Shown one piece after another: positions 44,841-54,056 of a stretch of 64,000 nucleotides of DNA; positions within the stretch are counted from its first letter, which is position 1; every line of letters starts with the position of its first letter. A program made the translations under genes and the position numbers. The stretch is taken from positions 1,550,001-1,614,000 of the forward strand of contig OZ241390.1 of NCBI GenBank assembly GCA_965200835.1. Direction: 5' to 3'. The stretch comes from JAPPFW01 sp965200835. GTDB taxonomy: Bacteria; Actinomycetota; Acidimicrobiia; Spongiisociales; Spongiisociaceae. The notes beneath the pieces were generated by a model, which ran no database searches, was not told where the DNA came from, and saw only the letters and a program-made list of their open reading frames with translations.

Positions 44841-45461
44841 GTGGTGAGCCAGCAGATCCGCTACTGCCACCTCGAATCCCGATGGGCCGATGCCTTGGAA
44901 GCGCTGGAGCTCAGGGCGTTTCCCAATGTCGATCCCTGCGATCTCTACTCGGCCCCGGAGCTGAGAGACCTGGCCGAGGCGTTCCCCGAAGGCAACTTCG
45001 TAGCCCTGGATGGCGACCAACCGATCGCGATGGGGTTGGGGGTGCGGGTCGACTTCGATCTCGACCAACCCCAGCACCGGATGAAAGATCTCCTGGCCCT
45101 TGGGGATAAGGCGGGACATGTTCCAGACGGGGAGTGGTACTACGGCACCGACATCTCGGTAGATCCTCACTACCGCCGCCAGGGGATCGGCAGCCGTCTC
45201 TACGACCTCCGCAAGGGTGTCTGTCGGGATCTGGGCCTGCGAGGCATCATCGCCGGAGGGGTAATCCCCGGATACGCCCAACACAAGGCCTCCATGTCGG
45301 CCGCCGACTATGTGGAGAAGGTGGCCGCCGGGGAACTCTACGATCCCACTCTCACCTTCCAGGTAAGGAACGGTTTCGAGGTACGGGGCGTGCTGGAGAA
45401 CTATATGGACGACCCCACGGTCGACAGCTGGGCTTCCCTGATCGTCTGGCCAACCAGTTAG
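44841..45461 (+). CDS. GNAT-family N-acetyltransferase
   Basis: 206 residues. The acetyl-CoA site (motif A) is ISVDPHYRRQGIGSRLYDL, following WYYGTDI. The C-terminal part (FQVRNGFEVRGVLENYMDDPTVDSWASLIVW) resembles the larger PuuB-linked acetyltransferases, in which a GNAT is divergent from a DAO-family oxidase. Polyamine or amino-acid acetylation is therefore a fair guess, not demonstrated. The GTG at 44841 is used; it is preceded by GATCGG rather than a strong ribosome binding site. Confidence 0.82.
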   Translation: MVSQQIRYCHLESRWADALEALELRAFPNVDPCDLYSAPELRDLAEAFPEGNFVALDGDQPIAMGLGVRVDFDLDQPQHRMKDLLALGDKAGHVPDGEWYYGTDISVDPHYRRQGIGSRLYDLRKGVCRDLGLRGIIAGGVIPGYAQHKASMSAADYVEKVAAGELYDPTLTFQVRNGFEVRGVLENYMDDPTVDSWASLIVWPTS

Positions 45462-45920
45462 GACCGTTCAGGCCCTCGGGAGGGCGTTGGTGGTTCCAGG
45501 GCTTTCTGCACGACTGGGAACCGCAATAGTACGACGGCTCGCCTGAGCCCCGATGTTGTAGAAGGGTCCGGTGGTCCGCCCGCGGTGGTGGTTCGTATAA
45601 AGCACCTATAAGAGACCTATAGATTCTATAGAACGATGGGCGGCCCGGATGAGAAGACCGCCAGAACCTCCGTCGTACGGGAGACTACTAACCAACCTCG
45701 ACCCAGATAGCGTTTTCCGAGTTTTGGACGGACGGATAGGCCCTACCCACGAGGTCAAAAGGTAGGTTAAGCAGTACCGGTTCTTTCCCGCCAACGAACA
45801 ACTGACCAGGCTACTAGGAGCCTCACGACGGTAGGTGTGCCTCGGTGGATGACCTCGTGGCGACCTCCGTCACAGGCAGACTATGACGATGTGTGGTCAG
45901 GAGTCGGTGACATAACTGTC
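45462..45920. other. Convergent intergenic region with an AT-rich block
   Basis: 459 bases with no supported gene. After the acetyltransferase stop there is a GCCCT-cggg-AGGGC hairpin at 45473-45486, a possible terminator. At 45595-45635 an AT-rich stretch holds ACCTATAAGAG/ACCTATAGATT direct repeats and the near-palindrome CTATAGATTCTATAG at 45617-45631, which looks like a promoter or operator although no gene start follows closely. An open frame at 45606-45794 (minus) has no recognisable product. Confidence 0.4.
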
Positions 45921-46580
45921 CTACGGTTGGTCGGACGGCTCCTGCCACTCTCGGGCGCCTTCCAGCAGGTGGATCACCTCACTATCAGGAGTCGGCCGGA
46001 AGTCGGCGTAGAAGAATCCGATCGCCATGAAGCGGCGCGGGGTGGAGACGGCCACGAACTCGTCGACGACTCCTTCGAACAGGCCGGCGGCATCCCGGGG
46101 CGCGACCGGGGTGGCCATGACTACCCGATCCGCACCCATCCGCCGGGCGATCGAGCAGGCGGCCAGGGCGGTCGATCCGGTGGCGATCCCGTCGTCGACG
46201 ATCACGGCGGTCCGGCCGGGCAGATCGGCAGCCGGACGCCCGCGGCGGAACGCCCCCGCCTGGCGGGCCAGTTCAAGGCGCTCGCGTCGCTCCACATCGG
46301 CTATCTGGTGCTGGCTGATGCCGAGTTGCTGCACCAGATCGTCGGTCACGATCCGTACCCCGACTTCACCGATGGCACCCATGGCGAGTTCAGGCTGAAA
46401 CGGGACCCCGAGTTTGCGAACCAGCAACACGTCCAGCGGAGCACGCAGGGCTCGCGCCACCTCGAACCCTACCGGTACACCGCCTCGCGGCAGACCCAGC
46501 ACCACACAAGGCACATCTCTCAGATGATCGAGCCGGTCAGCGAGCTGGCGGCCTGCTCGGGCCCGGTTGATGAAGCGCAA
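45921..46580 (-). CDS. Phosphoribosyltransferase-family protein
   Basis: 219 residues of the PRTase type I fold. The PRPP loop is VIVDDGIATGSTALAA and the early segment VVLGLPRGGVPVGFEVARAL with LVRKLGVPFQPELAMGAIGE matches the stand-alone PRTase subfamily often found near dienelactone-hydrolase or stress genes. The TTG start at 46580 is chosen because GAGGAGGG lies four bases upstream. The nucleobase specificity is unknown. It forms a pair with the methyltransferase upstream, 57 bases apart. Confidence 0.85.
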   Translation of the reverse strand: MRFINRARAGRQLADRLDHLRDVPCVVLGLPRGGVPVGFEVARALRAPLDVLLVRKLGVPFQPELAMGAIGEVGVRIVTDDLVQQLGISQHQIADVERRERLELARQAGAFRRGRPAADLPGRTAVIVDDGIATGSTALAACSIARRMGADRVVMATPVAPRDAAGLFEGVVDEFVAVSTPRRFMAIGFFYADFRPTPDSEVIHLLEGAREWQEPSDQP

Positions 46581-46637
46581 CTACCCTCCTCTCGGCCGAC
46601 CGATTGTGCCAGAAGGCCTTGCTTGGGGCCGCTTGGA

Positions 46638-47477
46638 TCAGGGCCGGACCGCCAGCACTTCAGCATGGAGGTAGGCCCAGAAGCCGTCGGGCCGGTCAGA
46701 CCAGCGCCGGAACGCGGCTGATATCTCCTCCAGCTCGGATTGAGCGGCCAACCCGTTTCGGATGGCATGCTGAGCGAAGTCGCTGTCGATCACTCGCACC
46801 GCCCACATACCGCCCCAGATGGCGCGTTCCTCGGGATCAGCGTGGGTCGTGGTGCTGGTAGTGACCGTCGGATCGAGAAACTCGGCCTCGGTAACCCAGG
46901 ACAGGAGGTAACGGCCGGCATCGGCCTCCCCTCCGTTGGCGGCGGTCACCTGATGGTAGAGGTCGAGCCACCGCCGGATGGCCGCCTCGTCGGGCGCATG
47001 CACCATGGTGCCGTAGTCGGCATCCCGCACCGCCAGCAACCCCCCCGGGCGGAGAACTCGCCGGGCTTCTCGCAGTGCTCTGATCGGATCCGCCAGATGC
47101 TGCAGAACCTGGTGGGCGAATACCACATCGAAGTAGCCATCTTCCCAGGGCAGGCGATAGGCAGAACCCACTCGGAACTGCGTGTTGGTGACACCCCGGC
47201 GGGCCATCCTGGCTCGAGCCGCTTCGACCATCTCGGGTGAGCTGTCCAGGCCGACCACCCTGGAGGCATGGTGGGCCAGTCCGGCGGTGATCGTCCCTTG
47301 CCCGCAGCCTACGTCCAGCAAGATGGCGTCTGGCCGCAGGTTGGGGAGAAGGAAGGCAGCACACTCGGCCGCCGTGCGACGGCGGTAGTAACCCATGATC
47401 GCCTGGTGGTATCCGTGGGTATATCGTTCCCCGGCCTGGTTCCCGGGAGCGCCAGACTTCGGTTGCGTCGCCGCCAT
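46638..47477 (-). CDS. Class I SAM-dependent methyltransferase
   Basis: 279 residues. Motif I is AILLDVGCGQGTITAGLA, motif II the acidic VVGLDSSPEMVEAAR, then YFDVVFAHQVLQHLADPIRALREARRVLRPGGLLAVRDADY, the UbiE/Methyltransf_11 pattern. The ATG at 47477 follows GGAGGCGGAGG; the longer frame up to 47561 would enter the tRNA gene. Substrate is unknown: UbiE-like and small-molecule methyltransferases share these motifs. It is transcribed away from the tRNA. Confidence 0.9.
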   Translation of the reverse strand: MAATQPKSGAPGNQAGERYTHGYHQAIMGYYRRRTAAECAAFLLPNLRPDAILLDVGCGQGTITAGLAHHASRVVGLDSSPEMVEAARARMARRGVTNTQFRVGSAYRLPWEDGYFDVVFAHQVLQHLADPIRALREARRVLRPGGLLAVRDADYGTMVHAPDEAAIRRWLDLYHQVTAANGGEADAGRYLLSWVTEAEFLDPTVTTSTTTHADPEERAIWGGMWAVRVIDSDFAQHAIRNGLAAQSELEEISAAFRRWSDRPDGFWAYLHAEVLAVRP

Positions 47478-47546
47478 CCTCCGCCTCCGTTTGATGAGTG
47501 GGTTCGGGTATCCTAGAGGTGAGCCGTCTGTAGTTCGGACGGTCAG

Positions 47547-47620
47547 GGGCCCGTAGCTCAAGTGGTCAGAGCAGCGGACTCATAATCCGTTGGTTGCAGG
47601 TTCGAGTCCTGCCGGGCCCA
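47547..47620 (+). tRNA. tRNA with CAT anticodon (elongator Met or Ile2)
   Basis: 74 bases fold as a full cloverleaf: acceptor GGGCCCG/CGGGCCC, D-stem GCTC/GAGC, anticodon stem GCGGA/TCCGT with loop CTCATAA (anticodon CAT, 47581-47583), T-stem GCAGG/CCTGC with TTCGAGT, discriminator A at 47620. The CCA end is not encoded. CAT tRNAs are elongator Met, initiator Met or Ile2 (TilS-lysidine). The fully paired acceptor end rules out an initiator type; Met versus Ile2 cannot be decided from the sequence alone. Confidence 0.93.
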
Positions 47621-47782
47621 CTGTCTCTGGGGGACGCTCATCGAGTGGAGGAATCTCCTACCTTCTCCTCGGGTGGATCACTAATTCCCACTACTTCACA
47701 CGCAGCCCGTAAAGGCCCGGGAAGTCCTACCTTCATCACTACCGTTGATCCGGCGAGAGTTTCGGAAATACGGGGTGAGGCT

Positions 47783-50700
47783 ATGGGCTCGGAGCTGACC
47801 GGACTGGCGCAGGAATGGATAAGGGGGGAAGTGCTTAGGCGCCACGCCGTGACTTTGGTGGTTGCCGTGGCGGGGGCCCTGCTGTGGCTTGCCAACGGAG
47901 GGCAGCTGGCACAGGCACAGACCACCCCGGCAATGGACCGTGCCGCCCTCGAAGCTCTCTACGACGCCACCGGGGGCACCAGCTGGACGACCAGCACCAA
48001 CTGGAAAGACGCCACTAAGCCCCTCTCGGACTGGCATGGTGTCACGACCAACCAAGACGGCCGCGTCACCCAACTGGATCTGACTAGCAACAATCTGGCC
48101 GGATCTCTACCTGCGGCACTCGGTAACCTCACCGAGCTGAATCACTTGAGGCTCAGCCACAACAGCCTGAGCGGTTCGATTCCGGCCGAACTCGCCTATC
48201 TCCGCAACCTCTGGGTATTGGCTCTGAACAGCAACAGCCTGACAGGCGAGATCCCGTACGCATTCGGCAACATGACCTCACTTATCGGTCTGAATCTGGG
48301 CCACAATCAGCTGTCGGGTCGAGTGCCTGCCTCGTTTGGCAACACTATCGCACTCAATGAGCTCTATCTGGACAACAACAAGCTGGAACGTCGCTTTCCA
48401 TGACAACCTGTTGAACTCGGATGGCCTGAACTCAGAGTTGGCAGGCTTGAATTTCAACGGCAACACTCCCGACAACAACGTACAGCCCTTGTGCGCTCCG
48501 AACACCCAGTCGTGGCAGGTCTTCATAGAGAACTTCGACCCCAGCCCGGGTCCGTACTGCCCGGCCAATACACCGGGTCATCCTGGTGATCCGGATATCA
48601 AGATCGTGGTTGAAGTTACCCCAGAGTCGGTACAGGAGGATGCGTCTGGTGTGGTGTCGGGCTCGATCGCCGTAACGCTGGTGGTCCCTACGCGGACGTC
48701 CGACACTTCGGTGGCTGTTTCGGAGCCTGGGAACTCGAGCCGCTATGTGGTATCGGGGTTGGGGTCGCCGCTGACGATCGCCGCCGGTCAGTATCGGGTG
48801 GAGGATGACTTCACCATCGACCCGACAGATAACCGCTTCGACGATGGTGATCTGACGGTCACGTTCACCGCGAATCCTGATGTGACCGGTTGGGCGAACG
48901 CCACGGACACGATGCACATAGTTGATGACGATGAGCCCTCCACAGCAATCATCGTCGAGGTCAGCCCGGAGTCGGTGCAGGAGGATGCGTCTGGTGCCGT
49001 GTCGGCATCGGTCACCGTGTCTCTTGACGACGCGGTTCGTTCGTCTGCGACTTCGGTGACGGTTTCGGTATCTTCAGATAACGATAGCCGTTATGCCTTT
49101 ACCGGTTTGATGTCGCCGTTGACGATCCCTGCCGATGAGACATCGGTGTCAGATGACTTCACGATCACCCCGACCGATAACAACATCGACGATGGTGATC
49201 TGGCGGTCACGTTCACCGGTGATCCCGATGTCACCGGTTGGGCGAACGTCACGGATTCGTTGCTTATCGTAGATGATGACGAGCCTTCTACGGGTATCAC
49301 GGTTCAGGTCACACCAGCCAACGTTCAGGAGGATGTGTCCGGTGCGGTATCCGCCTCGATCACCGTGTCTTTGGATGTCTCCGCGACGGGCGACTGACAC
49401 TTCGGTGACGGTTTCGGTGTCTTCTGATGACGATAGTAGGTATGCGATTGCGGGTTTGGTATCGACGTTGACGATCCCTACGGGGGAGGTGTCGGTATCG
49501 GTTGAGTTCACCATCGATCCGACAGACAACAACGATGCCGATGGGAATGTGACCGTCACGTTCACCGGCGATCCTGATGTGACCGGTTGGCCCGATACTA
49601 CCGACGCCATTGTCATCATCGATGATGATTCAGACTCTACGGGAGTCTTGTTCGAGGTCACGCCGGCGAGTATCCAGGAAGATGCGTCTGGCACGGTGAC
49701 TGCTTCGGTCTCCGTGTCCCTCAACGGAGCGGCACGCTCGTCCGATACTTCGGTGGCTGTTTCGGTGTCTTCTGATGATCCGGGCCGGTATACGGTTGCG
49801 GGGTTGGATTCGCCCTTGACGATCGCCGCCGGTCAAACGACTGCGATGGTTTCGTTCACGATCGATCCGACCGACAACGACATCGACGATGGTGATCTGG
49901 TGGTCACGTTCACCGGCGATCCTGATGTGACCGGTTGGGCGAACGCTACGGATTCAGTAGAAATAATCGATGATGATTTGCCTGCTACCGGCATCATGGT
50001 TGTGGTCCTACCAGAGAGTGTAGATGAGGATGCGTCGGGAGCGGTGTCGGTGTCGATAACTGTATCGTTGGAGGGTTCGGCTGCAACGTCTGACACTTCG
50101 GTGGCTGTTCAGGTGTCTTCTGATGATCCGGGTCGGTATACGGTTGCGGGGTTGGATTCGCCCTTGACGATCGCCGCTGGTCAAACGACTGCGATGGTTT
50201 CGTTCACGATCGATCCGACCGACAACGACATCGATGATGGTGATCTCACTGTCACATTTACCGCCGATCCTGATGTATCCGGTTGGGCGGACGCGACGGA
50301 TTCGATGAGTATCGTCGATGATGACGGGCCTGCTACTGGTATTGTCGTTGCCGTCATACCATCAAGTGTCCGTGAGAATGTGTCTGGGGCGGTGCCAGCG
50401 TCTATCACTGTGTCCTTGGATGGCTCCGCCGCGCTGGTCGATACTGCAGTAGCTGTCTCGGTGTCTTCTGATGACTCAGGCCGGTATACGGTTGCGGGAG
50501 TGGACTCTCGGTTGACTATTACTGCGGGTGAAACGTCTGTGACGGACGACTTCACGATCGATCCGATCGACAATGACATCGACGATGGTGACCTGATTGT
50601 GAGGTTTACAGCTGATCCTGAAGTGTCCGGATGAGATGATAGGTCAGATTCGTTGCTGATCATCGACGATGACGAACCTCCAAGGCCGCAACCGCGACCC

Positions 50701-51093
50701 CGGGCTACGACAACTACCGCCCCGCTGCAAAAGCCCTGTGAGCATACCTTCCCGGACGTCGCAGGCAATGTCCATGAGGAGGCGATCTGTGAGATCGCGG
50801 CAGAGGACATCACCAAGGGCTACGTCGATGGGCGTTATGGTCCTGATGATCCGGTTACTCGTGGTCAGATGGCAACGTTCCTCGTCCGCGCTTTTAGCTT
50901 GCAACCGCATCATGACAGCGTGAAGTTCCCGGATGTGCCCTCTGCAAACGTCCATTCCTCAAACATCTACGCAGTGATCGCGGCGGGTATCGCCAGGGGT
51001 TATGTCGATGGACGGTTTGGTCCTGATGATCCGGTTACTCGTGGTCAGATGGCAACGTTCCTCGCTCGGGCCCTGAACCTCGTCGAGAACTAG
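47783..51093 (+). pseudogene. LRR / Calx-beta-like / SLH surface protein, broken by two frameshifts and one stop
   Basis: A signal-anchor (HAVTLVVAVAGALLWLANG) is followed by leucine-rich repeats of the LPAALGNLTELNHLRLSHNSLSG type. The frame breaks near 48395-48403 and continues as six repeats of about 116 residues (EDASGxVxxSITVSL; SSDDxGRYTVAGL; DGDLxVTFTxDPDVTGW), breaks again at 49386 where one extra A would restore the frame, and stops at TGA (50632-50634) where other repeats have TGG (Trp). The same frame resumes and ends with two SLH motifs (GYVDGRYGPDDPVTRGQMATFLARAL). If undamaged it would have about 1,100 residues, a secreted adhesin or S-layer-linked protein. The start at 47783 has GGGGTGAGG upstream. 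Confidence 0.8.
48604..50634 (+). repeat. Six Calx-beta-like repeats with 348-bp period
   Basis: Units begin near 48604, 48952, 49300, 49645, 49993 and 50341. They are 348 bases (116 codons) apart. Units 4 and 5 are nearly identical at DNA level for more than 150 bases (for example from 49764 versus 50112), which implies recent duplication or gene conversion and makes this stretch hard to assemble. Confidence 0.85.
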
Positions 51094-51295
51094 GGCACTC
51101 CCGCCGAGAAGTTGGGCTCGTTGGTCGCCGCTCGTCGGCCTGGGCGTCCGGCTTACGGGTCGATGGCGGGGCTTCGACCGAGCAGCGGCTGAATGACACC
51201 AGTGCCAAGGGGGAGTGGGTTGCCATCAGCTGACTGCTGGTAGGTGTGAATAGTATGGTGTGCCTTGATCGAAGAGCCAAGGTGGGGCGTGACTC

Positions 51296-53399
51296 ATGAC
51301 CGTTGACGGTACTGGCCGGCGGAGCCGTACGTTTGTAAGTGTTGGCGGCGCTGTGGTGGTGCTGTTGGCGACTGTGGTGCTGGTCGCGTTGATGGTTAGG
51401 CGGGTCAGTGCACAAACACAGGATACTCCTCGGCCGAATGTGTTGGTGATATTTCTCGATGACCTGGGTTCGGCTGATCTCGGTTTTAGGGGTGCCTCGG
51501 AAATCGAGACACCCAATATCGACGACGATTGGCTGAGGGTGGGGTAGTCTTCACGCAGGGGTTCGCGAGCGCAACGGTTTGTGCTCCCTCCCGGGCAGGA
51601 CTTCTGACCTCACGGTACGCCTCCCACTTCGGGGTGGACCTCAACATCGATCACACGCCCGACGACCCGTACAACGGAATACCGTCCACGGAGAAGACCT
51701 TTGTAAAGTACCTCCAAGACAGCGGTTACCGCACGGGCGTCGTAGGTAAGTGGCATGTGGGATCAGGTCCGGGTCTAATGCCCCTCGATCGGGGCTTCGA
51801 CTACTTCTATGGTATTCGTGGCGGTGGCGACAATTACTGGAATGCCAGCTTATGGGAGAATACCTCAGCGGTCGAACACGACGGTACGTATCTGACGTAT
51901 CTCTTCTCAGACAAAGCCGCCGATTTCATCGCGGCAGAAAACGACGACCCGTTCTTTCTGTATCTTGCTTACAACGCTCCGCACGGACCACCTCATGCGC
52001 CGGAAGACCTGATCGAGAAGTACAGCCATATCGACAACGAGAAACGGCGTATCTACCTGGCGATGGTCGACGCGGTTGATCAGGGAGTCGGCCAGGTGAT
52101 GACCGCCCTGGACGACTCGGGCAAACGAAGTGACACGCTGGTCTTCTTCCTCAGTGACCACGGTGGAGCGGACTCCACCACCGACTCTCTCGACCCCAGT
52201 AATGCGCCGTGGAGGGGTGGAAAGTCGTCGCTCTACGACGGGGGGACACGTGTTCCATTCGTAGGGTCATGGCCAGCACAGTGGCCGTCCGGCGTGACCT
52301 ACGACGAACAGGTGATCAGCCTCGACATCGGTGCGACCGCGATGGCGCTGGCGGGTGTCGAGGCTGATGAAAACAGGCCATTACACGGAGTGAACCTCAA
52401 CCCATACGTGTTGGGCACTGCTTCGGATGTACCGCACGAGGTGCTGTTCTGGCGCCGCTGGCGTGACAACTTCGACCAAATGATCTTTGCCGCTCGTACC
52501 AAGCAGGCGAAGATCTACAAGTTCGCCAGAGCCGACGACGTCGAGTACTACGACCTAATCAATGACCCCGGCGAGGAAACCGACCTGGCAAACAATGGGG
52601 ACAGCCGTTCAGAGCGAAGTGAGGCGTCTGGTGAAGCTCTGGAACGAGTGGAACGCTCAGAACGAAGCGAGCTGGATCAAGCACGGTAATGCCTACAAGG
52701 AACTCCGAAGGATCCACGGCATCGAAGCGCTGAAGAAGTTACGGGAGGAGCGAGCCAGCTGGCCCAAGTATCAGTTCAGCCGTCCGGTCGCAACACCGCA
52801 GCCGGTTGTCACGCCCCGGCGGACCACTTATGTGCCGACGACCACTACTCCACCGGCGCCGGAACCATGTGTCAAGTTTCGTCGATGTATCGGACAGCGT
52901 CCACGAAGAGGCGATCTGTGAGATCACAGTCGCAGGCATAACGAGCGGCTATAGCGATCGGCATTACGGCCCGGATGATCTGGTCACTCGGGCTCAGATG
53001 GCGTCGTTCCTCGCTCGTGGGCTGGGTTTGCGGGCGCCTGCTGTTCCGGCGAGTTTCCCGGATGTAGCTCCTGGGGGTGTCCATGCCTCAGCTATAGCGG
53101 CCATAGCCCACGCAGGCATAACGAGTGGCTATAGCGATGGGCGTTACGGTCCGGATGATTTCGTCACTCGGGCTCAGATGGCATCACTTCTTGCTCGTGG
53201 GCTGGGTTTGCGGGCGCCTGCTGTTCCGGCGAGTTTCCCGGATGTGACTCCTGGGGGTGTCCATGCCTCGGCCATCGCAGCGGTCACACACGCAGGGATC
53301 GCCAGTGGCTACCGCGACGGACGCTACGGCGTGGATGACTTCGTGACTCGAGCCCAGATGGCGACGTTCCTCGCCCGCGCGCTGAACCTCCTCGAGTAG
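51296..53399 (+). pseudogene. Secreted sulfatase with C-terminal SLH repeats, broken by three frameshifts
   Basis: The N-terminus has a signal peptide (VVVLLATVVLVALMVRRVSA) and the sulfatase start RPNVLVIFLDDLGSADLGF. The body shows the formylglycine-type active site CAPSRAGLLTSRY, GKWHVG, APHGPPH and FLSDHGG. A linker rich in Thr/Pro leads to three SLH motifs (GYSDGRYGPDDFVTRAQMAS). The frame changes near 51520-51530 (GACGACGA), at GGGG 52597-52600 (one extra G) and at TTT 52877-52879 (one extra T). Restored, it is about 700 residues: an exported, surface-held sulfatase for sulfated polysaccharides. A formylglycine-generating enzyme would be needed elsewhere. Confidence 0.82.
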
Positions 53400-53665
53400 C
53401 CGATCACGACCGAGACCGGGAAGCTTGGATGACTGGTCGGCCGGCAGTCAGGATAGGAGCCACCCGGCCACCGGAGTCGACAACCCCAAGGTCATCCGCC
53501 TTGGAGCAATCCCGATCTCGTCTCGAAGGTCCTTGCTTGGCCCTCCGGTCCGACCGTTTGGGGGCGCCAGACAGTCGAGGAGGGCCGCTGGGCATCCGCC
53601 CCCACAATCCGGCTGCTTGTAGTTGAGTGCCGGTCCTAGATCCTCGGTTAAGGTCCTCCGGTACA

Positions 53666-53923
53666 GTGAGTAATAGACAGATCACAGCCGAAACAGCGTT
53701 GTCCGCGCTGGCCCCTTTCGCGTCGGGTCTGGCGGCCGACGGCTACGCGTTGGAGGTCACCGAATCCGGTTCCGGCGGTCTACGGGTCCAGATCGTGGCG
53801 GGACCCGACGCATGTGAGGAGTGCCTGATCCCCAAGGAGCTCTTCGCGGGCATGGTCACCACCCGGCTGGATGCGGAGGGCGTGGCGTTCTCGGATCTCA
53901 CCTTGGTATATCCTGCCGATTGA
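53666..53923 (+). CDS. Small CxxC protein resembling the NifU C-terminal domain
   Basis: 85 residues. The order of LAADGYALEVTE, GGLRVQIVAG, DACEECLIPKELFAGMVTTRL and a final strand FSDLTLVYP mirrors the NifU C-terminal fold, in which the CxxC (here CEEC) helps carry an iron-sulfur cluster. The similarity is in pattern only; it could equally be an unrelated small hypothetical. A start 13 codons upstream (53627) is possible. The convergent acyl-CoA synthetase begins 133 bases after the stop. Confidence 0.5.
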   Translation: MSNRQITAETALSALAPFASGLAADGYALEVTESGSGGLRVQIVAGPDACEECLIPKELFAGMVTTRLDAEGVAFSDLTLVYPAD

Positions 53924-53944
53924 CGGCGCGCCGAGCGGCAATCG
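53917..53944. terminator. CGATTG/CAATCG hairpin between convergent genes
   Basis: Six-base arms at 53917-53922 and 53939-53944 with an inner GGC/GCC stem overlap the end of the small CxxC gene. It has no T-tract; it may act at the junction with the convergent acyl-CoA synthetase. Confidence 0.3.
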
Positions 53945-54056
53945 CGTCCGGCCAGGTGCGCCATCGAGTGGTTCAATTCCGAGCTGACCCGATCGTACGA
54001 ACCCGATGATGAGGTGCCGAGGAGGCCCCAGGAAGTTGAGGCTGCCACCTCGAGTG

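Noticed and set aside
45606..45794. 62-residue minus-strand open frame in the AT-rich gap
   Set aside because: No recognisable domain or ribosome binding site; the composition follows the AT-rich block rather than a coding sequence.
50632..50634. TGA in the LRR/Calx-beta-like gene as selenocysteine
   Set aside because: The other repeat copies have TGG (Trp) at this place, no hairpin of SECIS type follows, and the gene has other damage. It is a nonsense change.
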